64,000 nucleotides of DNA from CADEED01 sp963839685 (GCA_963839685.1 CAWIVS010000011.1:744001-808000), one strand, 5' to 3'. Positions 9,692 through 18,229 are shown, numbered from the stretch's first letter. The notes: generated by a model not told the origin, from the sequence alone. Program-made: numbers and translations.

Positions 9692-10063
9692 ATGCGCAAT
9701 CTTCTCTTCAGTCTGTTTGCGATCGCCGTCGCCTCGGTGGCGGCCATGACCGCGACCACGGCGTTGCTCAACGCACCGCAGCGTCCCGCGGCCGTGGTGG
9801 AGACTGCCGCGCTGGTCGATCCGCCGGAGGGCCCCGCGGGCGGCAGCAAACCGGCGACGACCGAGGGTGCGCCACCGGCCACGCCGGGTGGCACCCCCGA
9901 CACCGCCAAGCCCGCGAGCGGTTCCCCCGACGACAAGACAGACACCGCCGCGGAAGGCGATGAAGCCGACAAGGATCCCTACGAAGGCATCGCGGAGGAA
10001 GAGCTGCCTCCGGACCTGCAATACAGCGCGGACTCGAGCGTGAGTTTCCCCACCAACATCTGA
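9692..10063 (+). CDS. Small secreted or anchored Pro/Asp-rich protein
   Basis: 123 residues. A hydrophobic N-terminus (NLLFSLFAIAVASVAAMTA) acts as signal peptide or anchor. The remainder is disordered Pro/Gly/Thr and acidic sequence ending in SADSSVSFPTNI. It starts 20 bases after the FGE-like gene and ends 15 bases before the FHA protein, so it is embedded in the operon. No family recognised. A short exported linker or peptide partner of the membrane complex is possible but unproven. Confidence 0.6.
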   Translation: MRNLLFSLFAIAVASVAAMTATTALLNAPQRPAAVVETAALVDPPEGPAGGSKPATTEGAPPATPGGTPDTAKPASGSPDDKTDTAAEGDEADKDPYEGIAEEELPPDLQYSADSSVSFPTNI

Positions 10064-10078
10064 GACCTTGTCACCGAC

Positions 10079-11440
10079 ATGTACGGCATTCACCTCGACC
10101 ACCACACGCTGTCCATCGCACGCGATGGCGAGCTGCTTGCGAGTGAGCCGCTGGCGGTCGAGACCACGGAGGGCGAGGCGCGCGCCGGTGCCGCGGCCCT
10201 GGCCATCGCGCGCGGCCGGCCGGACGAAGTGTCCCTCAACCACTGGCGTGAGCTCGGGCGCAACGAGTCCGCGGCGCGCAACGTGGCGCGCGAGATGATC
10301 GTCCAGCTGCGTGCGCTGGGAATTTCCGAACGCATCGACGCCGTGGTCGCAGTGCCTGCCGATCTCGATCCGGGAGTGCTCGCCACCTTGCGTGGGGCGC
10401 TGCACGCTGCGGGCGTCGATACGCGCGACTTCGTCGATTCGGCGGCGCTCGGCGCCGCGGCGCTGGCCGAACGCGGCCACTACGTGATGCTCGAAGCGGG
10501 CTGGCGCTCCGCCACCGCCACGCGCGTTTCGGGCGGTGGCGAATGCGCGGTCGAAGAGGCCTTCGTGAGTGAGCGCGCCAACCTGCTCGATGTCTACGAC
10601 CTGTGGCTGATGGCGGTAGCGGGGGCCATGGTCAAGAACACGCGTTTCGATCCGCTGTTGAGCCTCGTTTACGAGCAGCAGCTGTTCGCCTCGCTACCGC
10701 AGGTGGCGGCGCGTGCCGCGACCGAGGGACGCGCTGAAGCTGCGCTCGAGGACGGCGCCTCGCGTTTTGCGGTCGACGTCGACGCGCAGGTATTCGCCGC
10801 GGCCGCGCAGCCTTTCTATCGCGAGCTCGCGCGCCTGGCGCGTTCGGCGCGCATCGCGGGCCAGTCCGCTGCGCTGGTGTTGCCCGCGGAATCGCGCCGC
10901 TGGCCCGGATTTCTCGCCGGCCTGCTCGAGTACGAACAGGACGGCGTGGTGATCGCACCCGCGGGGCTCGTCGCGGTGGCGGCTTCGCTGCAAGCGGTCG
11001 ACCCGGCCGCCACGCCGCGCCTGCGCCGCCGTGTGGCGCGGATCGCCGATCACAACCTGGCCTCGAACATCGAGTACGTTTCCTCGGTAGTGGCGTCGCC
11101 GGGGCGGGCGCTGCCGGTCACGCATGTCCTGTTCGGCGGCGACTCCATGCGTTTCCCGGAGCTCGGGCTGTCGATCGGCACCGAAGAAGACCCGAACACT
11201 CCGCACATCACGCTGCCGCGCGCAGCCGCGGGTGTCTCGCGCCGTCATTGCTCGTTGCGCCGCGAAGGCGAGGCCACGGTGCTCATCGATCACAGCCGTT
11301 ACGGCACCTGGATCAATGGCGCACGGGTGCGCGAGCGGGCGATGGTGCGTCCGGGCGATCGGGTGCGCGTGGGCACGCCGGGCGTGGAGTTCACGTTGAT
11401 TTCGGCGGCGGCCTTCGCGCGTGAGGTCCCAGCGTCATGA
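10079..11440 (+). CDS. Actin-like (ASKHA) fold protein with C-terminal FHA domain
   Basis: 453 residues, no signal peptide. The N-terminal about 300 residues look like a divergent actin/Hsp70-type nucleotide-binding fold: YGIHLDHHTLSIA at the very start resembles a phosphate-1 loop, AVVAVPADLDP and ALGAAALAERG follow, and MLEAGWRSATAT resembles phosphate-2. Residues about 350-448 are an FHA domain (LSIGTEEDPNTPHITLP, GVSRRHCSLRR, DHSRYGTWINGARV) with the conserved Arg/Ser-Arg-His and Asn-Gly signatures that bind phosphothreonine. The pairing with a nearby kinase suggests a cytoplasmic phospho-reader. The following vWA gene overlaps its stop by four bases (ATGA). The FHA call is firm; the actin fold is a motif-level judgement. 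Confidence 0.82.
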   Translation: MYGIHLDHHTLSIARDGELLASEPLAVETTEGEARAGAAALAIARGRPDEVSLNHWRELGRNESAARNVAREMIVQLRALGISERIDAVVAVPADLDPGVLATLRGALHAAGVDTRDFVDSAALGAAALAERGHYVMLEAGWRSATATRVSGGGECAVEEAFVSERANLLDVYDLWLMAVAGAMVKNTRFDPLLSLVYEQQLFASLPQVAARAATEGRAEAALEDGASRFAVDVDAQVFAAAAQPFYRELARLARSARIAGQSAALVLPAESRRWPGFLAGLLEYEQDGVVIAPAGLVAVAASLQAVDPAATPRLRRRVARIADHNLASNIEYVSSVVASPGRALPVTHVLFGGDSMRFPELGLSIGTEEDPNTPHITLPRAAAGVSRRHCSLRREGEATVLIDHSRYGTWINGARVRERAMVRPGDRVRVGTPGVEFTLISAAAFAREVPAS

Positions 11441-12528
11441 GAAAACGTCGCGCCTTCGAAGTGTTCACGCTGTCGTTCCTCGACTGCATATGCTGCGGTT
11501 TCGGCGCGGTGGTGCTGTTCTATACCATCGTGCAGGCGCAGGCGGGCGCGCAGGAAATCCTGCGCCTCGACCAGCTTACCGGCGAGGTGCGCAAGCTCGA
11601 GGAAGAGGTCAAGGAGGGCATGCGCAACCTGGTGGTGTTGCGCAATACACTCGAGAAGACGGATGAAGACGCGGCTGCCGCCAAGGCGCGCGCCATCCGC
11701 GTGGCCGCGGAGCTGAAGAAGCTGCAGCAGACCTCCACCCACGAAAACGACACGATCGCGAAGCGCGAGCACATCAACAAGCTCATCGCCGACATCAAGT
11801 CGCTCGAGGAAGGCAACAAGCGTCTCGCTGGCGGCGCGCTGGACAAGGGTCCCGCCGGTGATCGCATCAAGGCGTTTCGCGGCCGCGGCGAGCGCCGCTA
11901 CATCAGTGCGCTGCGCATCAAGGGCAAACGCGTCCTGGTGCTGCTCGACACCTCGGCAAGCATGATGGAAGACGACGTGGTCAAGGTAATCCGGCTGCGC
12001 AACCAGCCCGAGGCGGCGCGCAAGCTCGCGCCCAAGTGGCGACGCGCAATCGACATGGTGGAATGGGTCAGCGCACAGTTGCCGTCGAACAGCCAGTTCC
12101 AGGTATACGGTTTCAACGTGAAGGCCAGGGCTGTGGTGGGCGACACGCACGGCAAGTGGCTCGATTCCAACGATCCGCGCGTCATCAACAACGTGCTCAG
12201 CGCCACGCGCAACATCGTGCCGGGCGACGGGACGAGCCTGGTGAATGCCCTGATCGCCGTTCGCACCATCAATCCGGCGCCCGACCAGATCATCCTGATC
12301 ACCGACGGACTGCCGACTCAAGGGTCCGTGCCGCCCTCACGCAAGTTCATCAACGTGCGCGAACGCGAAAAGCTGTTCGACGACGCAGCCAAGACCGTGA
12401 CAAAGGACATGCCCATTGACATCGTGCTGCTGCCGATGAAAGGCGACTTGCTGGCGGCGCACGCCTACTGGCGCATGGCGCGCAAGACCGGCGGCTCGTA
12501 CGTGATTCCATCGCGCGACTGGCCCTAG
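11437..12528 (+). CDS. Membrane-anchored coiled-coil vWA protein 1
   Basis: 363 residues. The N-terminus carries FEVFTLSFLDCICCGFGA followed by a single membrane helix (to about residue 35). A long coiled coil spans about 40-125 and a von Willebrand A domain about 165-355 with a complete metal site: DTSAS near 171, GDGTS, and LITDGLP. vWA domains bind partner proteins through a bound divalent metal; here the domain would face the periplasm. Start ATG overlaps the previous stop. The next gene is a paralogue with the same N-terminal motif, so the two probably form a hetero-oligomer. The architecture also recalls MotB/ExbD-like anchored periplasmic proteins, but no peptidoglycan-binding domain is visible. 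Confidence 0.85.
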   Translation: MRKRRAFEVFTLSFLDCICCGFGAVVLFYTIVQAQAGAQEILRLDQLTGEVRKLEEEVKEGMRNLVVLRNTLEKTDEDAAAAKARAIRVAAELKKLQQTSTHENDTIAKREHINKLIADIKSLEEGNKRLAGGALDKGPAGDRIKAFRGRGERRYISALRIKGKRVLVLLDTSASMMEDDVVKVIRLRNQPEAARKLAPKWRRAIDMVEWVSAQLPSNSQFQVYGFNVKARAVVGDTHGKWLDSNDPRVINNVLSATRNIVPGDGTSLVNALIAVRTINPAPDQIILITDGLPTQGSVPPSRKFINVREREKLFDDAAKTVTKDMPIDIVLLPMKGDLLAAHAYWRMARKTGGSYVIPSRDWP

Positions 12529-12542
12529 GAGCGGAGACACCC

Positions 12543-13592
12543 ATGCCAATTGGCAAACGCCGCGAATTCGAAGTCTTCACGCTTTCGTTCCTCGACTGCA
12601 TCTGCTGCGGTTTCGGCGCCATCATCCTGCTGCTGGTGCTGACGGATGTGGGGCAGCCGATCGTCATCGAGCGCAGCGAAAAGGATCTCAAGGGCCAGAT
12701 CGACGCTTTGCAGCGACAGTTATTCGATCTGCGCGGCGAGACCGACATCCTCAACCGCGAAATGCAGGGGCGCACCAAGGAGCGCGATGCCGAAAAGCTC
12801 AAGGCCGCAATCCTGGCGGGAGATCTCTCCAAGATCCGCGGGGAGTTCAAGGCGAGCCAAGGCGACGCCAGCGTCGCGAACAAGGTCGAGCAGGAACTGG
12901 TCGCCGTGTATCAGACGCTCACCGCCGAACAGGCGCGCCTGCTCAAGAACGCGCCCAAGAAGATAGACACGGTGCCCGCGGTGGGCGGCATTCCGATCGA
13001 CAGCGAATGGATCATCTTCGTGATCGACACCTCGGGTTCCATGCAGGCGGACAACTGGGAAAATGCCCAGATGGTCATGAAGGAGATTCTCGACATCTAT
13101 CCGAAGGTCAAGGGCCTGCAGATCCTCGACGACGAGGGCAAGCCGATGTTTCCGAGCCCCAAGGGCCAGTGGATGCAGGACACGCCGGCGCAACGCGCGA
13201 AGATCATCTCGGCCATGGTCAACTGGAAGCCGTACAGCAATTCGAGTCCGGTGGAAGGCATCGGCGCCGCAGTGCAGGGGTGGTGGGCGGCCGACAAGAA
13301 GATCAGCGTGTATGTGATCGGCGACGATTTTACCGGCGGTTCCATCGAAGCCGCGCTCTCCGCGGTGCGTAAATACAACCCCATGGACCGCCAGGGGCGT
13401 CACCGCATCCGTATCCATGCCATCGGCATGCCCGATGGCCCCAATTCCCCGCCGTTTATCAATTCGCGTTTTGCTGCTCTAATGCGTGCCATGTGTGATG
13501 ACAACGAGGGCACCTTCGTTGGCCTCACGATCGGTGGCCCGAGCTGCGCGATCAAGATCGACGTGCTGGGTACGCCTCGCTGCGTTAGTTAG
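12543..13592 (+). CDS. Membrane-anchored coiled-coil vWA protein 2
   Basis: 349 residues, paralogous to the preceding gene. It shares EFEVFTLSFLDCICCGFGA at the N-terminus, then a membrane helix (IILLLVLTDV), a coiled coil (about 45-140) and a vWA domain. The metal motif is DTSGS near residue 161; the third site is VIGDD. The vWA insert has two Trp-rich loops (NWKPYSN, GWWAADKK), and Cys residues appear near the C-terminus (MCDDNEG, PSCAI). SD GGAG precedes the ATG, and the gene begins 14 bases after its partner. Anchor and domain are clear; binding partners are unknown. Confidence 0.85.
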   Translation: MPIGKRREFEVFTLSFLDCICCGFGAIILLLVLTDVGQPIVIERSEKDLKGQIDALQRQLFDLRGETDILNREMQGRTKERDAEKLKAAILAGDLSKIRGEFKASQGDASVANKVEQELVAVYQTLTAEQARLLKNAPKKIDTVPAVGGIPIDSEWIIFVIDTSGSMQADNWENAQMVMKEILDIYPKVKGLQILDDEGKPMFPSPKGQWMQDTPAQRAKIISAMVNWKPYSNSSPVEGIGAAVQGWWAADKKISVYVIGDDFTGGSIEAALSAVRKYNPMDRQGRHRIRIHAIGMPDGPNSPPFINSRFAALMRAMCDDNEGTFVGLTIGGPSCAIKIDVLGTPRCVS

Positions 13593-13599
13593 GAGTCAC

Positions 13600-14544
13600 A
13601 TGCACCGCGCGAAGAACACGTTCGCACACGCCGGCATCGTCGCTGGACTGGCGCTGGTGTTCGGCGGCTGCGCGCAAGTGGCGGTGCGGCCGGAAGGTGA
13701 ACTGCCCAAACCGCTGATCGTGCAGACCCCCGCCAAGGTGGGTGTGGTCGTGACGCCGGAAACGGCCAGCTACGTCCACAAGGAATCGCGCGCCAGCGTC
13801 GATTACGAGGCGCAGCTCGGCGAGGCGCACAAACATCTCGTCCAGCAGATCTTCGAAGCCGAGTTCACCGAAGCGCGACTCTTCGACAGCGTCGATGCGG
13901 CGCGTCTCGAGCCCGGGTTGCTGGCCATTTTCGAGCCGCGCATCGAGCAGTTCTCGTTCGCGAGCGCACGGGAAACTGGCGGCGTGTACTGCGCCGTGAC
14001 CATCCGCTACCAGATCGTCATCTTCGCGCCCAATGGTGAGCCGGTGGATACGCTCACGCTCACCGGTTATGGCAGTGGACCGGCGCCCAAGATCGGCAAT
14101 GGTGAAGAAGAACTCGGGATTGCTGCCTTCGGGGCCATGCGCGACGCGGCGGCGAAATTTCTCACGCAGTTCGCGGCACTGGACATCGCCAAGCCGCTGC
14201 TGGCATCACAGGCGTTGCAACCGAGAGTTCAACCGATTCCCGGGACTCCGGAAGCCGCGGCTGCCGCCGCGGAGATGAGCATCGAAACGGTTCCGATCAA
14301 CGATGTGCCGGTGGCCCAGACGGCGTCTACTTCTTCTCAGGCTCCGGCTCCGGCTTCGTCCTCCGGAGGCTGCTCCTGCGCCGGCTTCTCCTCCGGAGCC
14401 TTCTCAGTCTCAGTCCCCCCAGCAGATGGCGGCGCCGTTTGTTCAGTCGGCGCCGGCGTCGACGCTGCTTTGACGAGCACCCTTTCGACAAACACCACGT
14501 CGCGCGTGGCTACCGCGGCGCCGTTGTCGATGCGCGGCGCGTAA
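13600..14544 (+). CDS. Putative lipoprotein closing the kinase/vWA operon
   Basis: The ATG at 13600 follows AGGAG four bases upstream and lies just after the previous stop. The signal ends GGC with the lipidated Cys at residue 24. The mature 190-residue core (GVVVTPETASYV, YEAQLGEAHKHLVQQIFEAEF, YCAVTIRYQIVIFAP) resembles small alpha/beta outer-membrane lipoproteins. Beyond about residue 240 the sequence becomes low-complexity Ala/Ser/Cys and runs 208 bases into the 3' end of the convergent TPR gene. The overlapping tail has poor-quality composition, so the true C-terminus may lie near 14330 with a missed frameshift. The lipoprotein identity is good; the end is uncertain. Confidence 0.7.
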   Translation: MHRAKNTFAHAGIVAGLALVFGGCAQVAVRPEGELPKPLIVQTPAKVGVVVTPETASYVHKESRASVDYEAQLGEAHKHLVQQIFEAEFTEARLFDSVDAARLEPGLLAIFEPRIEQFSFASARETGGVYCAVTIRYQIVIFAPNGEPVDTLTLTGYGSGPAPKIGNGEEELGIAAFGAMRDAAAKFLTQFAALDIAKPLLASQALQPRVQPIPGTPEAAAAAAEMSIETVPINDVPVAQTASTSSQAPAPASSSGGCSCAGFSSGAFSVSVPPADGGAVCSVGAGVDAALTSTLSTNTTSRVATAAPLSMRGA

Positions 14545-15803
14545 CGCGAGCGTTTCATCGCCGTCGTCGAGTTGCGCACCACCGGCTCGGGCACGTCCGT
14601 GGTCGGCGAAGTCATGTCTTCAATGCGGCCGTCGCGCTCCACCGTGAAATGCATTTCCACCTGCTTGAGTACCGCATCCGCCGGATCGAGCTGCGATCGG
14701 CCGACGGAGCTGATCGACGGCCGGTAGGCGAGCAGGCGCGGGACGGAAAGATAACCGGTGGCGTTCACTTCGGCGAACGCTTTCCAGGCCTCGGCGTAGG
14801 TGTCGTAAGCGCGGCGCAACGCGTTGGTCACGAGGTACCAATCCGCCAGGTCGGCGAGCACTTCGCCGCGCAGCTGCAGGTTCACGGGAGCATTGCCATC
14901 GATCACGGCGAGCGCAGTGGTGAGCGTGCTTTCACCGCGCCGCTGCTGCGTGCCCTCGGTGAACACCGGAGCACCGGCCGCCGCGGTGTTGAATGTCCCG
15001 CCGGTGTCCGCACCCTCGACGCCGTAGAACAACTCGAGCCTGAAGGAGCGCGCGATTCCGCGCAGCGGGCCGACGCGCCGCAAATCGTTTTCCGGTGCGC
15101 TCCTGGTGAGAATGTTCAGCGCGCGTTCGTAGATGCTGCGCTCGGTGGTGTAGCGGCGTTCGGCCTCGTACCAGCGCGCCAGCTTGTCGAGGCGGTCGAG
15201 CAGCTTCACCGAGCTGCGGCCGTAGGCCGCTTCCTCGACGCGCATCGCGTACATGCTTTCCTTCTCGGCTTCGGCGAAACGTCCGGTCGCCGCATAGGCG
15301 TCGATGAGCACGTCGATGAATTCCACCTGTCCGATGTTGAACAGGCCGTCGGTGTTGCGTGACAGGTCGGCCGCGCGCTTGAGAGCGACCACCGCCGACT
15401 CCGGATCCCGGGCGCCCATGAAGCTGGCCCCGAGGCCGTGCAACGGGCGGATCTGCGCCTTGTCCGCCAGCGTCGACTTGGCCTGCAGGATGCGCAGGCT
15501 TCGTTGATAGTTCTCGATGGCCGCCGGAAAGTTGCCGAGCTTGAAGTCCACCGTGGCGAGATTGGTCAGCGGCGTCGACACGGGCAGTTCCTCCGGCCCG
15601 TACTGTTCCTCGGTCAGCTTCACCAGTTGTTCCGCCAGCGGCTTGGCGGCGTCGTACTGCCTCGAGTCGTATTGCGTGCGGAACTGCCGGTAGACCGCCT
15701 GCCGATCGGCATCGGTGACGGCCAGCGCCGGGGCTGCGGGAAACGCCGAGACGAGGACAGAGGCCGTGGCGGCGAGCCACCCCGTGGATCTGACGGTAAC
15801 CAT
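14337..15803 (-). CDS. Secreted TPR protein with TonB-like C-terminal domain
   Basis: 488 residues from the ATG at 15803; a longer frame needs a TTG start and puts extra basic residues before the signal peptide. The signal is hydrophobic, ending PALA. TPR-type helical repeats span about residues 40-300 (LTNLATVDFKLGNFPAAIENYQ is repeat 2). A small beta domain (VEMHFTVERDGRIEDM) resembles the TonB C-terminal fold, and the tail is a Pro/Glu-rich disordered stretch. It converges on the kinase operon and overlaps its last gene. It probably serves as a periplasmic scaffold. No membrane helix beyond the signal. Confidence 0.75.
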   Translation of the reverse strand: MVTVRSTGWLAATASVLVSAFPAAPALAVTDADRQAVYRQFRTQYDSRQYDAAKPLAEQLVKLTEEQYGPEELPVSTPLTNLATVDFKLGNFPAAIENYQRSLRILQAKSTLADKAQIRPLHGLGASFMGARDPESAVVALKRAADLSRNTDGLFNIGQVEFIDVLIDAYAATGRFAEAEKESMYAMRVEEAAYGRSSVKLLDRLDKLARWYEAERRYTTERSIYERALNILTRSAPENDLRRVGPLRGIARSFRLELFYGVEGADTGGTFNTAAAGAPVFTEGTQQRRGESTLTTALAVIDGNAPVNLQLRGEVLADLADWYLVTNALRRAYDTYAEAWKAFAEVNATGYLSVPRLLAYRPSISSVGRSQLDPADAVLKQVEMHFTVERDGRIEDMTSPTTDVPEPVVRNSTTAMKRSRYAPRIDNGAAVATRDVVFVERVLVKAASTPAPTEQTAPPSAGGTETEKAPEEKPAQEQPPEDEAGAGA

Positions 15804-15992
15804 GACCCGCAGCGTACCGCGTCCCTTCGCAACCGCCAACGCGGAACCCCTTCGCGTGCTCCGGGCGGGCTGGCCCGCCCGGCAGCCCGGGTTCCGCCTG
15901 GTGCGCCTTCAGGGGGCGTTAAGGAGTAGCCCTTCCTTCCTACAGAAGGCGGCACCGGATTTGCGATGATGGGGGTCAGAGAGGAGTCGTGA

Positions 15993-16547
15993 ATGCTCAA
16001 GCAGGTTGGTTACGTCATCGGCAGCCTTCGCAAGGAATCCTACAACCGCAAACTCGCGAACGCGCTCATCAGGCTCGGACCTCCGGATTTCAATTTCAAA
16101 GAGCTCAGGATCGGCGACCTGCCACTCTACGACCAGGACGACGATCGCAGCCAGGCGCCGGAAGTGCAGCGCCTCAAGAGTGAGCTGCGTGCCGTGGATG
16201 CCGTCATGTTCGTGACGCCGGAATACAACCGCTCCATTCCTGGCGTTCTCAAGAACGCCATCGATCATGCGTCGCGTCCGTATGGACAGAGCGCCTGGGC
16301 CGGCAAACCCGCGGGAGTCATCGGCGCCTCGACGGGCGCGATCAGTACCGCTGTGGCTCAACTACATCTGCGTACCATCCTGGCCGCCATTGACATGCCG
16401 ACACTGGGTTTGCCGGAGGTCTACATCCAGGTGAAGGACGGCTTTTTCGATGACGCAGGCAATTTTGCCAACGCCGAGACGCGCAAATTCCTGCATGGCT
16501 GGATGGACAAGTATGTCGCCTGGGTGAAGCGACTCACGGGTAGTTGA
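15993..16547 (+). CDS. NADPH-dependent FMN reductase / quinone reductase
   Basis: 184 residues of flavodoxin-like fold. The FMN phosphate loop is GSLRKESYNRKL near residue 10. The family signature TPEYNRSIPGVLKNAIDH near 75 and GASTGAISTA near 108 match ChrR/YieF-type NAD(P)H:quinone oxidoreductases, which reduce quinones and sometimes chromate at the expense of NAD(P)H in the cytoplasm. GAGGAG at about 15981 supports the ATG at 15993. Its length is typical. It stands alone, divergent from the TPR gene. Confidence 0.92.
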   Translation: MLKQVGYVIGSLRKESYNRKLANALIRLGPPDFNFKELRIGDLPLYDQDDDRSQAPEVQRLKSELRAVDAVMFVTPEYNRSIPGVLKNAIDHASRPYGQSAWAGKPAGVIGASTGAISTAVAQLHLRTILAAIDMPTLGLPEVYIQVKDGFFDDAGNFANAETRKFLHGWMDKYVAWVKRLTGS

Positions 16548-16570
16548 GTTATTGCCCGATTCGACTGGTT

Positions 16571-17026
16571 ATGGCTGCCCCGGGCGACGGCTGTTCATGG
16601 CACAACTCGCGCGTGGCTGCGGCGATACTTACACACACTTTGACGGACCTGCGTCGCCTGGTACGTGCCTCGGGACGATCCGCCAGGATCCCGGAAGCCG
16701 CGCCTCTCATCGCACGCCTGATCGGCAACTGCAGGACACTCGCCATCGAAAGACGTCCGGCGGGTATCGCCGTTCGCCTGCAGCTCGCCGATCAGTTGTC
16801 AGGCGAGGGTTTGCTCACCTGTGTCATTCACGATGCGCCCGAGATCTCGCCGCTCACTCAATCCGAGCGCGCGGTGGCCGCTCAACTGTGTGAGGGCCGG
16901 ACGCTCGCGCAGATCGCACGTCTGCGCGGCGTCACGGTGAACACCGTCAAGTCACAGGTCCGGCAGATTTTCCGCAAGCTCGACGTGGACTCGCGCGTCG
17001 CGCTGGTGCGCCGCTTATGTCCCTGA
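16571..17026 (+). CDS. LuxR-type helix-turn-helix regulator
   Basis: About 151 residues. The C-terminal 60 form a LuxR/GerE DNA-binding domain: LTQSERAVAAQLCEG, LAQIARLRGVTVNTVKSQ and RQIFRKLDVDSRVAL. The N-terminal about 85 residues have no receiver Asp and no recognisable sensor fold; there is a short Cys-containing stretch. I prefer the ATG at 16571; a TTG at 16544 would overlap the previous stop. Its 3' end overlaps the convergent gene by 12 bases. The target is unknown; the flavin reductase upstream or the secreted cassette downstream are candidates. Confidence 0.82.
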   Translation: MAAPGDGCSWHNSRVAAAILTHTLTDLRRLVRASGRSARIPEAAPLIARLIGNCRTLAIERRPAGIAVRLQLADQLSGEGLLTCVIHDAPEISPLTQSERAVAAQLCEGRTLAQIARLRGVTVNTVKSQVRQIFRKLDVDSRVALVRRLCP

Positions 17027-17647
17027 GACCTTGGGCAGCTGTCGGAAGAACACATCGACCATGAGCACACGGCCGGGTCGCGTGCGCTGCAGCGCCCAGG
17101 CCCAGTAGGGGATCACATTACCCGCTGCATCGAAGTACTTTCGGATCTTCGGGATGGTCTCGAGCGCAGTGATTCCGTAACTGCGCAGGGTACGCATCTC
17201 CTGCAAGGTCGAGACGCCATCGGCGTCGAGATCCACCCAGATACGAAGTTGCGACCAGATCGCGTCGGCTTCACTGATGAGTCCGTCATCATTTCCGCCG
17301 AGCTGGCGGGAATCGTACTGCGCGAGTCCGACGAAGCCATTGGGCGCGCTGCGCCCTTCGAGAATCATCGGCGTGCCGACACCGAACAATTCCGCGCCAT
17401 CATCGATGACGCCATTGCCGGTGCGATCCATCGCGAGAAATCCTTCGTCACCGCCACGACGCACCCATTGCACGTGATCACGCACGCCGTCCGCGTTCAC
17501 GTCGAAGTAAACGCCCACGCCGGATTCACCGAGATGGATGCCGTCGTTGGCGAGATCGATGACGATGGGGCTGCAGCCGCCCCAGGCATTCGTCGAACTC
17601 AATGCGGCCAGCAGTAGTCCGGCTCGCCAGATGCGTTTGAAGATCAT
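17015..17647 (-). CDS. Secreted EF-hand/RTX-like calcium-binding protein
   Basis: 210 residues with a signal peptide (LLLAALSSTNAWG). It contains Asp-rich loops typical of the EF-hand-like region seen beside RTX repeats: FDVNADGVRDH, MDRTGNGVIDDGAELFG, NDDGLISEADAIWSQL and VDLDADGVSTLQE. These fit calcium coordination. The C-terminus has a conserved-looking YWAWALQRTRPGR. It is the third gene of a minus-strand cassette (with 17690 and 18226), 43 bases after the previous one. Calcium binding is inferred from motifs; the biological role is unknown. Confidence 0.78.
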   Translation of the reverse strand: MIFKRIWRAGLLLAALSSTNAWGGCSPIVIDLANDGIHLGESGVGVYFDVNADGVRDHVQWVRRGGDEGFLAMDRTGNGVIDDGAELFGVGTPMILEGRSAPNGFVGLAQYDSRQLGGNDDGLISEADAIWSQLRIWVDLDADGVSTLQEMRTLRSYGITALETIPKIRKYFDAAGNVIPYWAWALQRTRPGRVLMVDVFFRQLPKVSGT

Positions 17648-17689
17648 GTTTACCTTCCTTGGTAGTTATGAAAGTCGTATGAGGTCTTG

Positions 17690-18229
17690 TCAGGGAATGC
17701 AGGCGTCGTCCTCGCCGGTCGCGGTGCCTGGTTTTCTCATCGAGAAAGTCACCACGCCGCTGGTCTCGAACTCTGCTCCTCCCACCGTGATCTGGAAGGG
17801 AGGGAGGCCGACCGTATACACGGGTTCACGTGCAAAGGCCTTCCAGTTGTATTCGCACATGAGTTCTGTACCGCGGGGCAGGCTCGAAAAGCCCGGCATG
17901 TTGCGCAGCGTAGGAATAGTCTCCGGAACCGTCACGTATAGCTGGTTGTACCGGCCGATAAGTTCGGATGTGAGCGTGCGGTTGCCGGTGATTTGACCGG
18001 TGCTCAAGTGGTCACAGCTCGCCACGAATGAACCGCCTGCGACGAGTCGATTGAAATTGGTCCCCGCGATGACTGTGTGCCCGAGCTGGACGCCCGATCC
18101 AGTACCAAATTGCACCGCGTCATAAGGCCGTACAGTCATGTTCAGTGTGGCATGCGCCGACGGGCTAGAAACGACGGCAAGCGCTAACAGCGTTGAACGG
18201 ACATGAGGTGACAAAGGCCAGGCGGTCAT
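17690..18229 (-). CDS. Secreted protein of unknown function
   Basis: 179 residues from the ATG at 18229, whose first four bases overlap the upstream stop (ATGA). Signal peptide MTAWPLSP through SAHA. The mature part is beta-rich with Cys at SCDH, MCEYNW and a terminal DDACIP. No known family. Translational coupling with the upstream gene and a short gap to the calcium-binding-like gene indicate co-expression. The longer frame upstream is Arg-rich and belongs to the neighbour's coding strand, so I rejected it as an N-terminal extension. Confidence 0.68.
   Translation of the reverse strand: MTAWPLSPHVRSTLLALAVVSSPSAHATLNMTVRPYDAVQFGTGSGVQLGHTVIAGTNFNRLVAGGSFVASCDHLSTGQITGNRTLTSELIGRYNQLYVTVPETIPTLRNMPGFSSLPRGTELMCEYNWKAFAREPVYTVGLPPFQITVGGAEFETSGVVTFSMRKPGTATGEDDACIP

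Noticed and set aside
9692..10063. Lipoprotein call for the small operon protein
   Set aside because: The N-terminus is hydrophobic but has no Cys lipobox.
1853..14544. Full type VI secretion locus
   Set aside because: Kinase, FHA and FGE-like parts are reminiscent of T6SS regulation, but no Hcp, VgrG, sheath, TssM/TssL/TssJ or ClpV gene is visible.
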